Source: Zygnema cylindricum
Taxonomy: Eukaryota; Streptophyta; Zygnematophyceae; Zygnematales; Zygnemataceae
Direction of reading: 5' to 3'
NCBI GenBank assembly: GCA_037447655.1
Contig: JBBHKE010002310.1
Span: 149,146-213,145 of the forward strand
DNA: 64,000 nucleotides
Shown one piece after another: positions 20,340 through 30,534 of this stretch. A program made the translations under genes and the position numbers. The notes beneath the pieces are model-generated. The model ran no database searches. It was not told the DNA's origin and worked only from the letters and a program-made list of their open reading frames with translations. How positions within the stretch are numbered: the stretch's first letter is position 1; each line of letters starts with the position of its first letter.

Positions 20340-21349
20340 GGGCCTTTTTCTTTCCTCTCAGGGTACCACCGGTCTGCCCCTCCTTTAACCGAAGCTCGGT
20401 TAGCTTAGTGCACTCTGCCATATAGTGCCCCGGTTTCTTACAAAAATGACATAAACCTTTGGGAGCATTTGGTTCGAACTCGTCAACCTGTTTTTTCTGC
20501 TCCCTACCCCCATAGTTTCCGACTGGTTTCCGGGAATCCTTGTTCCTCCAATCAGTCGCTGTTGCCAAGGCTTGGCCACTCTTTCCTCCTCTTCGGATCT
20601 CAATCGTATTCTCTCGAACGAGAATAATCCCTATCACTGAGTTCCATATCCACCTTGAGTCAGGCAAGTCCTGCACACGGTAAACTATGTTTACGAACTC
20701 ATCAGGTAACTTCATCAGTAAACAGTTAACCTTTTTCTTTTTCACTGAAATCTTTTCCCGCACTCTGTAGCTCCATGAAGAGTGTAGCAAGCTCATTGCA
20801 AAAATCCAACATATTTCCCCCTTTGTATACATACTCCTTAACTTTCTGATCAGCCAACTGTTGTTGCTGAATCGTACCACTTCGGTACATCTCTATGAGA
20901 GCCATCCAAAGATCGGATGCTCTTTCTACCTGCAAATGAGGACATGCAAGTCCTTGAGTGAGATGGCGTAGGATGAAGTGCTTTGCCGCCATATTGTTGA
21001 AGTCCCAGGTTTCAGTATCATTCTCCTCGTTCCTCGGAAAAGGTGACATGAATGTCGAACCAGTTGCTATTGGTGTGGTCGTCTCCTTCTCCTTTCCTTT
21101 GTCCACCACCTCTCCTTCTTTTGTTTCCTCCGTTGAAGGTGGGTCCTCTTTCCTAATGAATCTGGTTCCTCCAAACCCTGGAGGAATTCCAAGACTTGAT
21201 GGACGCCCCAACCGTCCACTCACTATCCCTCAAAACCTTTTTTCGCATAGAGCTCCTATCATCATACTTTCCCAGTATATGAAGCCAGTTCCATAAAAGA
21301 TTGGTACCCTAGAGGGTGGGCCCATAACCTGAAACTCTGAGACCTCCAT
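20257..21349 (-). pseudogene. A2 Gag with start codon inside the LTR
   Basis: The first ATG in this frame is 21349-21347, inside the 5' LTR. It reads Met-Glu-Val-Ser-Glu-Phe-Gln across the LTR edge, then VMGPPSRVPIFYG through the primer site, then a TGA (Lys-Arg-Phe-stop) near 21234. The same frame continues to about 20726 (LGRPSSLGIPPGFGGTRF, ETWDFNNMAAKHFILRHL), a Gag capsid of the retrotransposon UBN2 type. After a frameshift, 20880-20257 encodes the rest with an intact knuckle CHFCKKPGHYMAEC (about 20460-20417) and an acidic C-terminus. Parallel VMGPSSRIPIF and VMGASSRIPIF starts in the B and C elements support the LTR start. Confidence 0.8.
21316..21329 (-). other. A2 primer-binding site, half-tRNA (initiator Met) type
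   Basis: In element orientation GGTTATGGGCCCAC follows the LTR with no spacer. It is complementary to the anticodon stem-loop of plant initiator tRNA-Met (GTGGGCCCATAACC), not to the tRNA 3' end used by typical plant copia elements (TGGTATCAGAGC). Drosophila copia and yeast Ty5 are the established precedents for priming from this internal part of the tRNA. The site is also read as Gag codons (Gln-)Val-Met-Gly-Pro. Confidence 0.85.
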
Positions 21350-22379
21350 AAGTCCTCAGAGTAGACAGCTTCTAAGAAGCCTCTAGGATAATCCTGACCC
21401 CTTTGTGTTCCAGCAAAAATAACTGCCACCTTGGCAGACAAGAACCCTGACCACCTCCACCCCTATAAAGACAAGACTCCCCTAAGTCGGTTGCAAAAAG
21501 AATCTCTGAATTTGCTCCCCTGAGCAGTAAGTTATGGAGGGTCAAAGTTGACCTTTTGTACAGAAGCTCTCTAGGAGAGGGGGTCCTATCTTCTAATTTT
21601 TCTAAGTCCTATCTCTCTCACAGACTCTATCTACTGATGTACGGAACCAATCAGAATTGAGTTCCGTACGCAAAAGTACAGCTGCCGGTGTACTTTATGT
21701 ACGGACATTGTACGACATGTCCAAAATGTCGACACATGTCAAATCCGGTTTCGGTGCCATAATCTCCGGAGATGCCACAATCCAACGGAATTTCGCCACG
21801 CGTCATCTGATGTGGCGATGGCCACAAACCGCCGAAATCTTCCTCCGCGATCTCGGCGCTAATCCTGGCCGTCCGATTAAATTCGGATTTAATCGTGGCC
21901 GTAATAAATACATGCGCGGTATTTGTTTCATTTATGAAACAAAATGCGCGGTACTGATTTATGTCCGTACCGTAAGTCGTACATTATGTATTACTGGATC
22001 TATGTATCCCGTAATTCATTACAGTTAAATGGTTTATCGAACGTATACATGTTTAAATAAATATCAAACTATATACTGCGTAACACTACCTCTAGACTTA
22101 ACGGCTAAGGCTACCGCCTATTTCCTGACTGCCGGCCGGCAGGTACAAGGATCAAATCCTGCCGCCGGCACATTCCTTTTTAAATAAGTAAATAAACCCT
22201 AATATAAAAATTCCCGTAAACCTCAGTATAGCCAAGGTAGCCATGGCTCTAGCTTCCTCTCCGATTTCTCAGTGACTGCGACAAGTTTGAGAGTTGGAGA
22301 GAGAAGTTAGAGATAGACTACCTCGACTTCTATATTTCTTCTCAGACCTAGAAAATACTAAAAAACATTAGTTTCTACA
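21330..22379 (-). repeat. A2 5' LTR
   Basis: 1050 bp and nearly identical to 15927-16976, with the same TG...CA ends. In element orientation its last 20 bases contain the gag ATG. The promoter position is not obvious. An AT-rich stretch near 22050-22070 (TTTAAATAAATATC) is a possible core. Confidence 0.93.
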
Positions 22380-22543
22380 ACATGGTCAAGCATGTGGAAC
22401 CGCATCAGCATTTGGGGTGGATTGTAGGTCTTTTATGCACACCTTCTCTGACATCTCCCCTAGACCTCCCGGTTTCCAAAACTCCAATGCACTCTATTAC
22501 TAGCGGTGGGCCTTTCTCCTATGTTTCCCAAGCACGCTCGACA
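22380..22543. other. Right arm of nested block, second part
   Basis: 164 bp from the A2 target duplication (ACATG) to the block end (AAGCACGCTCGACA). No coding signal is seen. It ends where A1 RNase H coding resumes with ATAT. Confidence 0.55.
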
Positions 22544-22954
22544 ATATAAATTATATCTGGGTGATGGGGCTTGCTGTTGAGTAGCAAACAACAAAGGTTT
22601 ATTGCCGAGTCCACTATGGAGGCTAAGTATATTGCCTCTTCCTCTGTTGTAAAAGAATTGATGTGGGTAAAGTCTTTGCTTGGTGAGCTTGGTCACCTTA
22701 AGAGTGGTGTGCAGAATTTTATTTGTGATAATGAGGCAGCTATCGCTATTGCTGCCAATCCTAAACATCGTTTTAAAGCCAAACACATGGACATAACACT
22801 AAGCTTTGTTAAAGAGAAGGTTGAAGAGAAAATAATCAGTTTAGAGTACAAACTAGATAGCGAGATGGTAGCAGATATGATGACCAAACCTGTGCCTTCC
22901 CCTGATCTATTTTTCTGCAAGGAGAATAGTGGTCTTAAATTGAAGAGTGACTAG
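22544..22954 (+). pseudogene. A1 RNase H C-terminal part
   Basis: This continues the A1 frame broken at 3928. It reads GDGACC, a TGA in place of Trp, then SSKQQRFIAESTMEAKYIA, LMWVKSLLGELGHLKSG, FICDNEAAIAIAANPKHR and a SEMVADMMTKPVPSPDLF tail. The second and third RNase H acidic residues (Glu of STMEAKY, Asp of CDN) are present. The stop at 22952 is followed by AAAATAAGAGCAG, a decayed purine tract, and then the 3' LTR. Confidence 0.9.
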
Positions 22955-22967
22955 AAAATAAGAGCAG

Positions 22968-24047
22968 TGTAGAAACTATAGGTTCTTTTTAGTATTTTAT
23001 AGGTTTAAACTTGTAAAGATAAAGTGAAAAAAAGAATTAGAGGCAGTCTGCCTCTAACTCCTCTCTTCAACTCCCACACTTATCGCAATCACTTAAAGTT
23101 GGAGAGGGAGCTAGAGACATGGCTGTCTATGCTATCCAGAGGAAGACACGCAGTAGTTTGGTAGGTTTACTAAAAAATAACTTGACGGACCCAGTATTTG
23201 ATCATGGTACCTGCCGTCCGTCAAAGTTGTCGGTAGCTGGTAGTTTTTTCCTATTAGTCTATGACCAATGCTAAATGCTACAGGGTTTGATAAATATATA
23301 AATGTTAAAACATAGACTAATTCATTTAACGGCATATTAGGACATAGATACAATTTATATTGTACGGGTTACAGAATATCTTGAAACGGAAATCACGCAT
23401 TTGTTTCAAATGTAAAACAAATATCGCGCAATTAACTATGACGGCTAAGATTGAAAACCGGTTGAAATCGGACGGTCGAGGTAAGCGCGAAGATCGCGCA
23501 ATACGCACTTTGGCGATTAATGGTCAAAGACACATCCGATGCCACGTGGCAGGATATCAATGTATGGCGACATCTCTGGATAATATAAAAACAAATCCGA
23601 ATGTGACACATGTCCACAAAATGGCTATGTCGTACAATAGTCGTATAGATAGTACACCGACACCTGTACCTTTCTGTACGTCATAGTATTGCGATCGGTC
23701 TTTCTGTACGTCATAGTATTGCGATTGGTGACGTACACCAGTAGATAGAGTTTTAGAGAGAGATAGGACTTAGAAAAATTCAGTAGGTAGCCGCCTCTTT
23801 CCGAGAGAGCTTTTGTACAAAAGGTGAACTTTGACCCACCATAACTTACTGCTCATGGAAGCAAATTCAGAGATTCTTTTTTATATCGACGCAAAGGAGT
23901 CTTCTCTTCACAGTGGTGAAGTTAGTTAATGTTTTTATTTGTCAGGGTGGCAGTTATTCTTGTGGAAAAACAAAGGGGTCAGGGTTTTCCTAGGCGCTTC
24001 AAGTGAGCTGCCTACTCTGAGGACCAATGGAGGTATATAGAGTTGCA
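22968..24047 (+). repeat. A1 3' LTR
   Basis: Starts TGTAGAAACTATAGG and ends near TATAGAGTTGCA. About 1080 bp and clearly diverged from the A2 LTRs. It contains the family palindrome in the form GTATTTGATCATGG near 23193, and the motif TTTTGTACAAAAGGTGAAC near 23810. A short near-duplicate (TTTCTGTACGTCATAGTATTGCGAT, twice at about 23673-23725) is local. The 5-bp target copy after it would be AAGCT; its partner lies outside the window. Confidence 0.85.
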
Positions 24048-24059
24048 AAAGCTACGGTC

Positions 24060-24272
24060 TAAAAAATGAGGTTAAAATTCGAAATAAAACTTCTACACGA
24101 ATCACGTTTGGAATGCAAAGAGAGAATGAAATGGGAAACAAACATGAAGATACTGGAGTTAGAATCGTTGGAGAAATGTGAGGAAATGAAGCTACGAGAA
24201 AATGCGATGCAATATGAAAGCGAGGCAAAAAAACATGCGGATCACTTGGAAGAATTACATATGCAAATCTAA
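24060..24272 (+). pseudogene. Coiled-coil end of Harbinger accessory ORF, copy 1
   Basis: An open stretch of about 68 codons is rich in Glu, Lys and Leu with heptad character (KLLHESRLECKERMKWE, then ILELESLEKCEEMKLREN). It matches 27800-28045 closely at the DNA level. In copy 2 the same segment ends an accessory ORF that faces a PIF/Harbinger transposase. Everything 5' of this point has been removed by the A1 insertion that ends at 24047. The role is inferred from the partner copy only. Confidence 0.55.
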
Positions 24273-24296
24273 CTACATAATTCCAGGATCTAGAGA

Positions 24297-24490
24297 ATGA
24301 CATTTTTGTCTCCCCCTCCCCTTCCCCCTCCCTCACCCCCTCCCCCCCTCTCTCTCTCTCCCTCTCTTTTTTTTTCTTCTCTCTCTCTTTATCTCTCTCC
24401 CTCTCTTTCTCCCCCTCCCACTCTCTCGTGCTCTCTCACTCTCCCTCTCTCTTTTTTTCTCCTTTTTTCTCTCTCTCCCTATCTCGTAGG
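24297..24490 (+). repeat. Pyrimidine-rich (CT)n tract, copy 1
   Basis: About 190 bases almost entirely C and T, following the coiled-coil stop. The same arrangement occurs at 28060-28265. Open frames across it are low-complexity artefacts. Confidence 0.9.
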
Positions 24491-25557
24491 AATGTAGCAA
24501 CAATTCCGCTAATGTAGTTTTATATTTTGTTTCTTTTAATTTTGTGGGTGTTTTTCTAGTTAAGATAGTGCGGGCATGTTAAGCAGTGGTTACCTATTTA
24601 TAAAAAAGGGTTGCAAGATATGAGACGGTTTGTTCGTTATTTGGTTCACTGTCAGAAGTTCGCAAGAGTACACATGCTATAGATCTATGTTTTATACACA
24701 TGCTATATATTTATGTTTTATACAAAAAAAAATGTTATGTGTAACATGAAACAATCGTGTAAGTAATGAAAAATGTCGAGTCCCTTTCCCTTAGAGGTCG
24801 TATGAATTTTTCAGTGACTTGCATTTAATTGGAAGTAGTAAATAATTGTTTTCGAAACCACATATATTTTTATAACAATAGTTGTTGTTCGTTTAGTATT
24901 ACATGTTTAAATGTGATTTGTTTTATTTTCTTCGTCTTTGCGCTATATTCTTATAGCAAACCTTGACCTTTATATATGCTTTTCATTTTCGTTCAATAAC
25001 ATGCACAAAAAATGTCCCCATTTGCTAAATATTGTCTTCTTAAATAAATGCACCAACCACACAAATTATTTTCGTGGGTGTAAGAATCTGTTTAGATATG
25101 TGAACAATTATCAAAGCTCAAAAAAAGTTAATCTACTGTTTCAAATCAATGTCAATGTTCATTTCATGAATTACACACAACACAAATGAAGTCACCGTGA
25201 ATTATATGGCAGATATTGTTTTCGTTGGCTTATGGTGGGAGCCAATACATTAAACAAAAATGGTGGATTTAAAAAACTTCATCAATAATCACCAATGTGG
25301 AAAAAAAAAAAGAAATCGAAATAATATTTGTCCCTACACACCAAAATTGTGAATGTTTGCATTACGCTAATAAGTATGCGTTTTGAAACGGATTCCAAAA
25401 CAAGTGCTAGAAAGTATAACAACAACTTACAAGTTTGCAAATCATCTCATGGACATGTGTCTCTATTACTAAATGCCCGTATCACTTTTTCGAGCCTAGG
25501 AAAAGGCAACCTGAAACTGATTGTGAGGTGTCATCACTACCACAACCAAAACAATAT
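24491..25557. other. AT-rich segment present only in copy 1
   Basis: About 1.07 kb between the CT tract and the transposase remnant. It is missing from copy 2, where the flanks are joined around 28290-28310. No credible gene is seen; open stretches such as 24938-25189 are AT-rich and unlike any protein I know. It is either an insertion in copy 1 or a deletion in copy 2. Confidence 0.5.
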
Positions 25558-26181
25558 GTGCATCTATCTATATAATTTCTGTTTCATGTTGAGTACCTCT
25601 CCGCCGCGATTGACACTTTTAAACTTTCTAATACCTGTAGATTTTCAACATACATTCACCACTTATATCAGTTTGACATAGCAATTAATTGAAAAGGTAA
25701 CATGTTAAAACAATAAACATCCATTAGTCCAAAATTTCGAAAAGTCACGGTAGTGTTCAATATCACACATTTTGGAGCAAATGTTTATTGGAAGCTCATT
25801 TGGGGCTAAGTAAACACGAAAAACCAAAAGAATCCTTACCGTATATGTTACACCCTCTCATGCCAATCTTCAAACAAAGCATCTTGATGAGGGTTGTGTA
25901 GTATTCAGTTTAGTCCAAGAGGGGGTTGCGATGGAATGAGTTCTCCATCACGAATCCATGGCAGTGGTGTTTGCAATTCTTCGCCATCCAACATACGAAA
26001 GCTATTGATGAAGCATCAAGTTGTTACAACACAACAGCGGACACTTGTTTTAATTCAATTGGACATGATTGAAGGATGGGAAAACAAATCTTCAAAATGC
26101 CATAAACAATTTCAATTAAAATTCTTCCTCTTCGAAGATCTTTGTCAAAATCATTTTCCTCATCCGTTCCAGATGCTTCAT
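25558..26181 (-). pseudogene. PIF/Harbinger transposase C-terminal fragment, copy 1
   Basis: The reverse strand of 26181-25831 is identical to 28929-28579, which encodes the DDE transposase C-terminus (RGRILIEIVYGILKICFP; Glu of the DDE triad). The part 25558-25830 matches 28306-28578 with about one difference per 15 bases. The fragment ends at an N gap. The + strand open frame over it is antisense and not a gene. Confidence 0.65.
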
Positions 26182-26191
26182 NNNNNNNNNN
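26182..26191. other. Assembly gap (10 N)
   Basis: Ten N. The 351 bases before the gap are an exact copy of 28579-28929, so the gap size and the duplication itself may be assembly artefacts. Confidence 0.99.
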
Positions 26192-26384
26192 CTTGTTCTC
26201 ACAACCAAAACATGTAGTTTTTGTTTGTGATTTATATTAATATAAAAATTCTTATCTTGGATATAAAAGTTTTCTTTCTCAAAGAGTTAAACTGACTTTT
26301 CTTCTCCTAATTTTGAGTGAGTCAAACGGAATTCGTCATTTTGATTCTTTTTGACTTGAATGGGTTTTTTTTTGTTTCATTAGA

Positions 26385-26590
26385 TAAGTTGCAGTTTATT
26401 GTATTTTATTGTACTGCATTGTAGTATCATTTTTTGTATTGTAATGCATTATATTGTATCGAATGTATTTCGCTCTAATGTATTGTATTGTATGTTATGT
26501 ATTTTTCTGTAATGTATTGTATTTTATTTTATTTATTTTGCTGTAATTTATTGTATTGTATTGTATGAAGTTTGCTGTAATTCTTTCATA
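26385..26590. repeat. TATTG/TGTAA-type AT-rich minisatellite
   Basis: About 200 bases of imperfect short repeats built from TGTATTGTA, TGTAATGCATT and similar words. No coding potential. It lies between the gap and the accessory ORF. Confidence 0.75.
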
Positions 26591-26747
26591 TATTTAGTGT
26601 TTGTTTTTGATGTACAAAACCAACACTCTTGTTCACTTAATGCTTTCGAAAAATTAAAAAGGTTTAAACATCTTTACTTTTAGATCCATTACAATTTGGG
26701 TTATATTTTAACTACTGACTACTGGTCGGCTCCTTCAAATTGGTTGT

Positions 26748-28045
26748 GTGCAAGACTGTGCAAATATGGCGGAATTTATCGCAATTCTCGATATTGATTT
26801 TAATGAAGACACCAGCAATACAGAAAAAAAACCATTATCTTGGAACCCAATCGAACACCTAAGGAAGTATGACATCCACTCAACTATTAGCACAAAACCA
26901 AATGATGCTAAGTTATTAAAAAGACCTTGGAGGGTGGAATCCACGGACATCCTTGTAAATGCATGAGTGCAAACCCAACAAATGGAGACAAGAAATTTAA
27001 CCAACCACTAAAAGCAAAACCTCATAGTCAACAAAATAAACGAGTCACATCAACATTTGGGGCAAAAGAGCATTGAATCTCCAAAAAGGAAATTAGACAC
27101 CTTAAAAAAAAAACAAAGATCTGTAATGAAAAAAAATCGATTAGAACAGGCCAAATAAAATGGAGACACTTTGATATCCTACATTCGGTCCTACAGCATA
27201 GCAAAAAAAATAATAGGGTGGATTTAAATTTTGATGGAGGCATCTTTCACAATACAACAAAAAGTAACACGGACAACATGGGAGGAGATGATGTTCACAA
27301 AAATGACGAGAAAGCCATATCAAGCAACACGTTTGGAAAGGATGAGGATAAAAAAGAAGATGATGTGGTGAAAATATCACACTTCATTCCAAAACAACAA
27401 GTGCCAAAAGCTAATACCAATGATCGTAACAATATTCCCATCCAAACTGGAGGCTTCTATCCACCAACAACGAATACCCTACAATCAGACATCCTACTAT
27501 CCCCTACCAAACACCCCAAGAAAACCAAAAATAGAAAAATTGTAAGAGAGGCAAATACCCCGCAAAAAAACCATCCCGTCTCCCTTAACAAAGTAGGGAA
27601 ACAAACGAAAAGGCGTAGTGTTGAAGAAGAGGTAAACGCACATGCGCACGTGATCTGTGTTTCAAAACGGAAAAAATAAATGACGTCAATGAAGAACAAC
27701 TTATGTCAGAGGAGATGTCTAACATAAAAAATATGATCGAAAGCAAAGTGACAAAGTCTGGACAAGCTTTACAGGTTATCGCTCAATCAAGCGCAGAAAA
27801 TGTTACGGTCGAAAAAAATGTTTTTAGATCTTGAAATGAAACTTCTGCACGAGTCACGTTTGGAACCCAAAAAGATAATAGAATGGGAAACGAACATAAA
27901 GATATTAGAGTTAGTGTCGTTAGAGAAACGTGAAGAAATGAAGCTACGAGAAAATGGGATGCAATGTGAAAGCGAGGCAAAAAAACGTGCGAGTCACTTG
28001 GTAGAATTACGTCTGCAAATCCAACTACAAAATTCCAAAATTTAG
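26748..28045 (+). pseudogene. Harbinger accessory ORF, copy 2 (unknown protein with coiled-coil end)
   Basis: Open stretches in different frames follow one another. 26748-26966 reads MAEFIAILDIDFNEDTSN and KRPWRVESTDILVNA. 27218-27679 is Asn/Lys/Asp-rich, with a basic KHPKKTKNRKIVREA patch that looks nuclear. 27680-27790 reads VNEEQLMSEEMSNIKNM. 27800-28045 is a Glu/Lys/Leu coiled coil. At least two frameshifts separate them. PIF/Harbinger transposons usually carry a second ORF, a Myb/SANT-like DNA-binding protein that helps the transposase. Position, convergent orientation and a coiled-coil C-terminus fit that, but I do not see a clear SANT/trihelix signature. It could instead be a host gene remnant. 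Confidence 0.5.
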
Positions 28046-28059
28046 AGAATGACATTTTT

Positions 28060-28265
28060 GTCTCCCCCCCCCCCTCCCTCCCCCCCCCCCCCTCCCTCTC
28101 CCTCTTTGCCTGCCTCCTTCCCTCTCCCCTTCTCTCTCTCTATTTCAACTTCTTTTTCTCCTTGTTTCTCTCTCTCTCTCCCTCTCTCTCTCGGCACTTT
28201 TCTCTGTCGCTCTGTAACTCTACCTTTTTCTCTCCTTTTCTCCTTCTTTCTCTCTCTCTATCTCG
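28060..28265 (+). repeat. Pyrimidine-rich (CT)n tract, copy 2
   Basis: About 200 bases of C/T, starting with long C runs. It sits between the convergent 3' ends of the accessory ORF and the transposase. Confidence 0.9.
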
Positions 28266-28579
28266 TAGAGACGTAGCAAAAATTCCGTCTATGTATTTTC
28301 AATCTGTGCATCTATTTACATTGTTTCTATTTCATGTCGAGTACCTCTCCGCCGCGATTGACACTTTTGAACTTTCTAATGCCTGTACATTTTCAACATA
28401 CATTCACCATTTGTGTTAATTTGACATAGCAATTAATTGAAAAAACAACGTGTTCAAATAATAAGCATCCATTAGTCCCAAATTTCAAAAAGTCACGATA
28501 GTGATTAATATCACACATTTTGGAGCAAATGTTTATTGGAAGCTCATTTGGGGCTAAATAAACACAAAAAGCCAAAGGA

Positions 28580-29107
28580 ATCCTTACCGTATATGTTACA
28601 CCCTCTCATGCCAATCTTCAAACAAAGCATCTTGATGAGGGTTGTGTAGTATTCAGTTTAGTCCAAGAGGGGGTTGCGATGGAATGAGTTCTCCATCACG
28701 AATCCATGGCAGTGGTGTTTGCAATTCTTCGCCATCCAACATACGAAAGCTATTGATGAAGCATCAAGTTGTTACAACACAACAGCGGACACTTGTTTTA
28801 ATTCAATTGGACATGATTGAAGGATGGGAAAACAAATCTTCAAAATGCCATAAACAATTTCAATTAAAATTCTTCCTCTTCGAAGATCTTTGTCAAAATC
28901 ATTTTCCTCATCCGTTCCAGATGCTTCATAATGGAATGCTTTCAAAATGTAAGGAGGCGAAAGATAAGCAGAAAATCTACCAAAATGACTGGCCGCACTT
29001 TTTAAACATTACTAATGCTAATCTCACCCAAAGTGCGCCCTTCTTCTAGTTTAGTGAACAAAGACGAGTCTTGGAAATGACTCGAATCATGGACTCCTCC
29101 AAGAGCA
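28580..29107 (-). pseudogene. PIF/Harbinger transposase, C-terminal half
   Basis: Reading leftwards from 29107, and joined in frame to 39913 once B1 is removed, it encodes GGVHDSSHFQDSSLF (second catalytic Asp, about 29087). Then comes VRPVILVDFLLIF, a frameshift, and DLRRGRILIEIVYGILKICF (Glu of the DDE triad, about 28860), then CPIELKQVSAVVL and a stop. These match the C-terminal half of DDE transposases of the HARBI1/PIF family. Several stops make it inactive. It runs convergently to the accessory ORF. The element's terminal inverted repeats were not found. Confidence 0.8.
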
Positions 29108-29871
29108 TGTTTTATTTCAAAGCTGTCCTCAGTATATAGAGCTCTGAGAGGGGATTTAGAATATTTTTGGTGAAGTTGGGTGTAATACTTACCTCAAATA
29201 GTGTAACAATGAAATATATACTCTAAGAGTATTTTGTACGGTCACATAGACACGGGTCGATATTTCGGACAATGTAGAAAGTGCGGAATGGTCCAGGACA
29301 CATGGCACTTATCAAACAACTCAATTCAGCAAATTGGACGAACAAAAAAGAACAGGACATCCGGGAACACAATTGTGAAAGGAAAATACCTAACGTTGAT
29401 TTCTATCAGATCAACGGATGGAACTCAAGTGGGGACCACATGTGACGAGAAGCCTCGTAAGCATTCCATATTGTCTTACAGGATTACCACACTAGGTTGG
29501 ACTTGTTTGACGACTGACTAAGCAAACAAAATTACGAGTACAACATCAAATTGTAAATACCTGAAAGAACAGTTTTCTGTTGCGTATTGTTTTAGTAAAT
29601 ACTGTTTCACTATTTAGTTTTAAGTTAGTTACAATTAGGTTTTTTGGAAGTACGTTAGAGTACATTTTTGTACTACACTACAGTACTACAATTCCAGGTA
29701 GTGGCACCTGATTGGTTAATGGGCAATAGATGCTCACTCAGTGTATAAAGTTTAGGACTTAGAAATATTTCTATATCTAGTTTTGGGAATATGGATAATT
29801 AAAAAGCAGTTTTTGGGAAACTTGCTTTCACCATATCTTACGGTTTACTAGACCAATTGTGTTGCAATTTT
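29108..29871 (+). repeat. B1 5' LTR, 3'-truncated
   Basis: Matches 38950-39714 and beyond until GTGTTGCAATTTT, then jumps to protease coding DNA. About 200 bp of LTR end, including the gag start, are deleted. A GTGTATAAAG core promoter motif is at about 29741. Confidence 0.85.
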
Positions 29872-30534
29872 ACAAGGCAATTTTCTCCAATCTAAAAGCA
29901 ACACCTGCAAAGAATATCTACTATGCTTGTGGCATGAGTATCCAAACTTCTGCTCAGGGTGATGTTTCATTGCTGGTAGTTATAGGAGGGAAGTCAATGG
30001 AAAAAACCATTCATAATGTCTTATATGTTCCAGACTTCAAAAAGAATTTGTTTTCCACTTTTTTAGTTGAGAGCAAAGGCTTTGAGGTCATCTTTAAAAA
30101 GGGTAGGCAGGTTGTGAGGAAGCTAAGCAACATAGCAGTCACAAGAACTAGAGATGAAAGCAAAATGTATCGCATAGATATGGCTGATTCTAAAGAAAAT
30201 GATGTTCTCTACTCTGGTGTAATACCTGCAAATGAATTATGGCATAAGAGGCTAGGCCAAGTTAACTATGAGAGTTTGATAAAAATGGTTAAATTTGGCA
30301 AAATAGAGGGAGTTTCTCTCACAGATCAGCCGGTTAAAACTTGTGATGGCTGCTCTTTAGGAAAGATCCATAAGCTGCCGTTTCCAAAGGAATCAGATCA
30401 TAGATGTACAAAGGTCTTGGAGCTAATCCATTTAGATGTTTTTGGATTGACTCAAGTGCCCTCTGCCGTGGGAGTTCGTTTTATCGTTGCATTTACAGAT
30501 TACTTCTCAAGATTCACAAAGCTGTACTTCATGA
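29872..30534 (+). pseudogene. B1 protease C-terminus and integrase N-terminus
   Basis: Open from 29859. It reads TPAKNIYYACGMSIQTSAQG, VLYVPDFKKNLFST, NELWHKRLGQVNYESL and CDGCSLGKIHKLPFP (GAG-pre-integrase). The integrase core follows, with LIHLDVFGLTQVPSAVG (first catalytic Asp) and FTDYFSRFTKLYF. It ends at 30534, where the C1 LTR begins. The retropepsin DTG is lost in the 5' deletion. Confidence 0.88.

Larger units (their letters stand above)
15927..22379 (-). mobile_element. Copia element A2, complete with both LTRs
   Basis: 6453 bp on the - strand. The LTRs are 21330-22379 (5') and 15927-16976 (3'), both 1050 bp with TG...CA ends and roughly twenty differences by eye, mostly transitions. 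Flanks GCATG/ACATG form a 5-bp target duplication with one mismatch. The primer site abuts the 5' LTR and a purine tract abuts the 3' LTR. The interior encodes Gag with a zinc knuckle, protease, integrase, reverse transcriptase and RNase H, in the copia order. A few stops and frameshifts break it. It is inserted in the right arm of the nested block and is the youngest element of that block. Confidence 0.95.
3929..22543. mobile_element. 18.6-kb nested insertion block inside copia A1
   Basis: The block is bounded by TGTCAAGC at its left end and CTCGACA at its right, so it has TG...CA termini. ATAT lies on both outer sides (3925-3928 and 22544-22547). Removing the block restores the A1 RNase H codons apart from point changes. 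Inside are an unclassified 580-bp left arm, the gypsy element, a short right arm and copia A2. The block may be one large LTR element (the gypsy) later hit by A2, or a composite. The two arms do not visibly match each other as direct LTRs, so the identity of the outermost element is unresolved. Confidence 0.6.
143..24047 (+). mobile_element. Copia element A1, degenerate, split by nested insertion
   Basis: This Ty1/copia element belongs to the family of the better preserved copy at 15927-22379. The left part (143-3928) runs from protease through integrase, reverse transcriptase and the start of RNase H. The right part (22544-24047) continues at the exact RNase H codon where the left stops and ends in a 3' LTR. 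The two parts rejoin in the stretch encoding Ser-Gly-Tyr-Val-Leu-Tyr-Val-Gly-Asp-Gly. The 18.6 kb between them is a later insertion. A solo LTR of the same family is nested at 2224-3279. The 5' LTR and gag are not in the window. Many stops and frameshifts show that it is long dead. Confidence 0.85.

Noticed and set aside
24297-24497. Ser/Pro/Leu-rich open frames at 24297, 28049 and 56943
   Set aside because: Translations of pyrimidine-rich tracts.
28642-29049. + strand open frame of 135 codons, with a copy at 25894-26181
   Set aside because: It is antisense to the Harbinger transposase C-terminus, which is recognisable on the - strand; the duplicate reflects the duplicated transposon.
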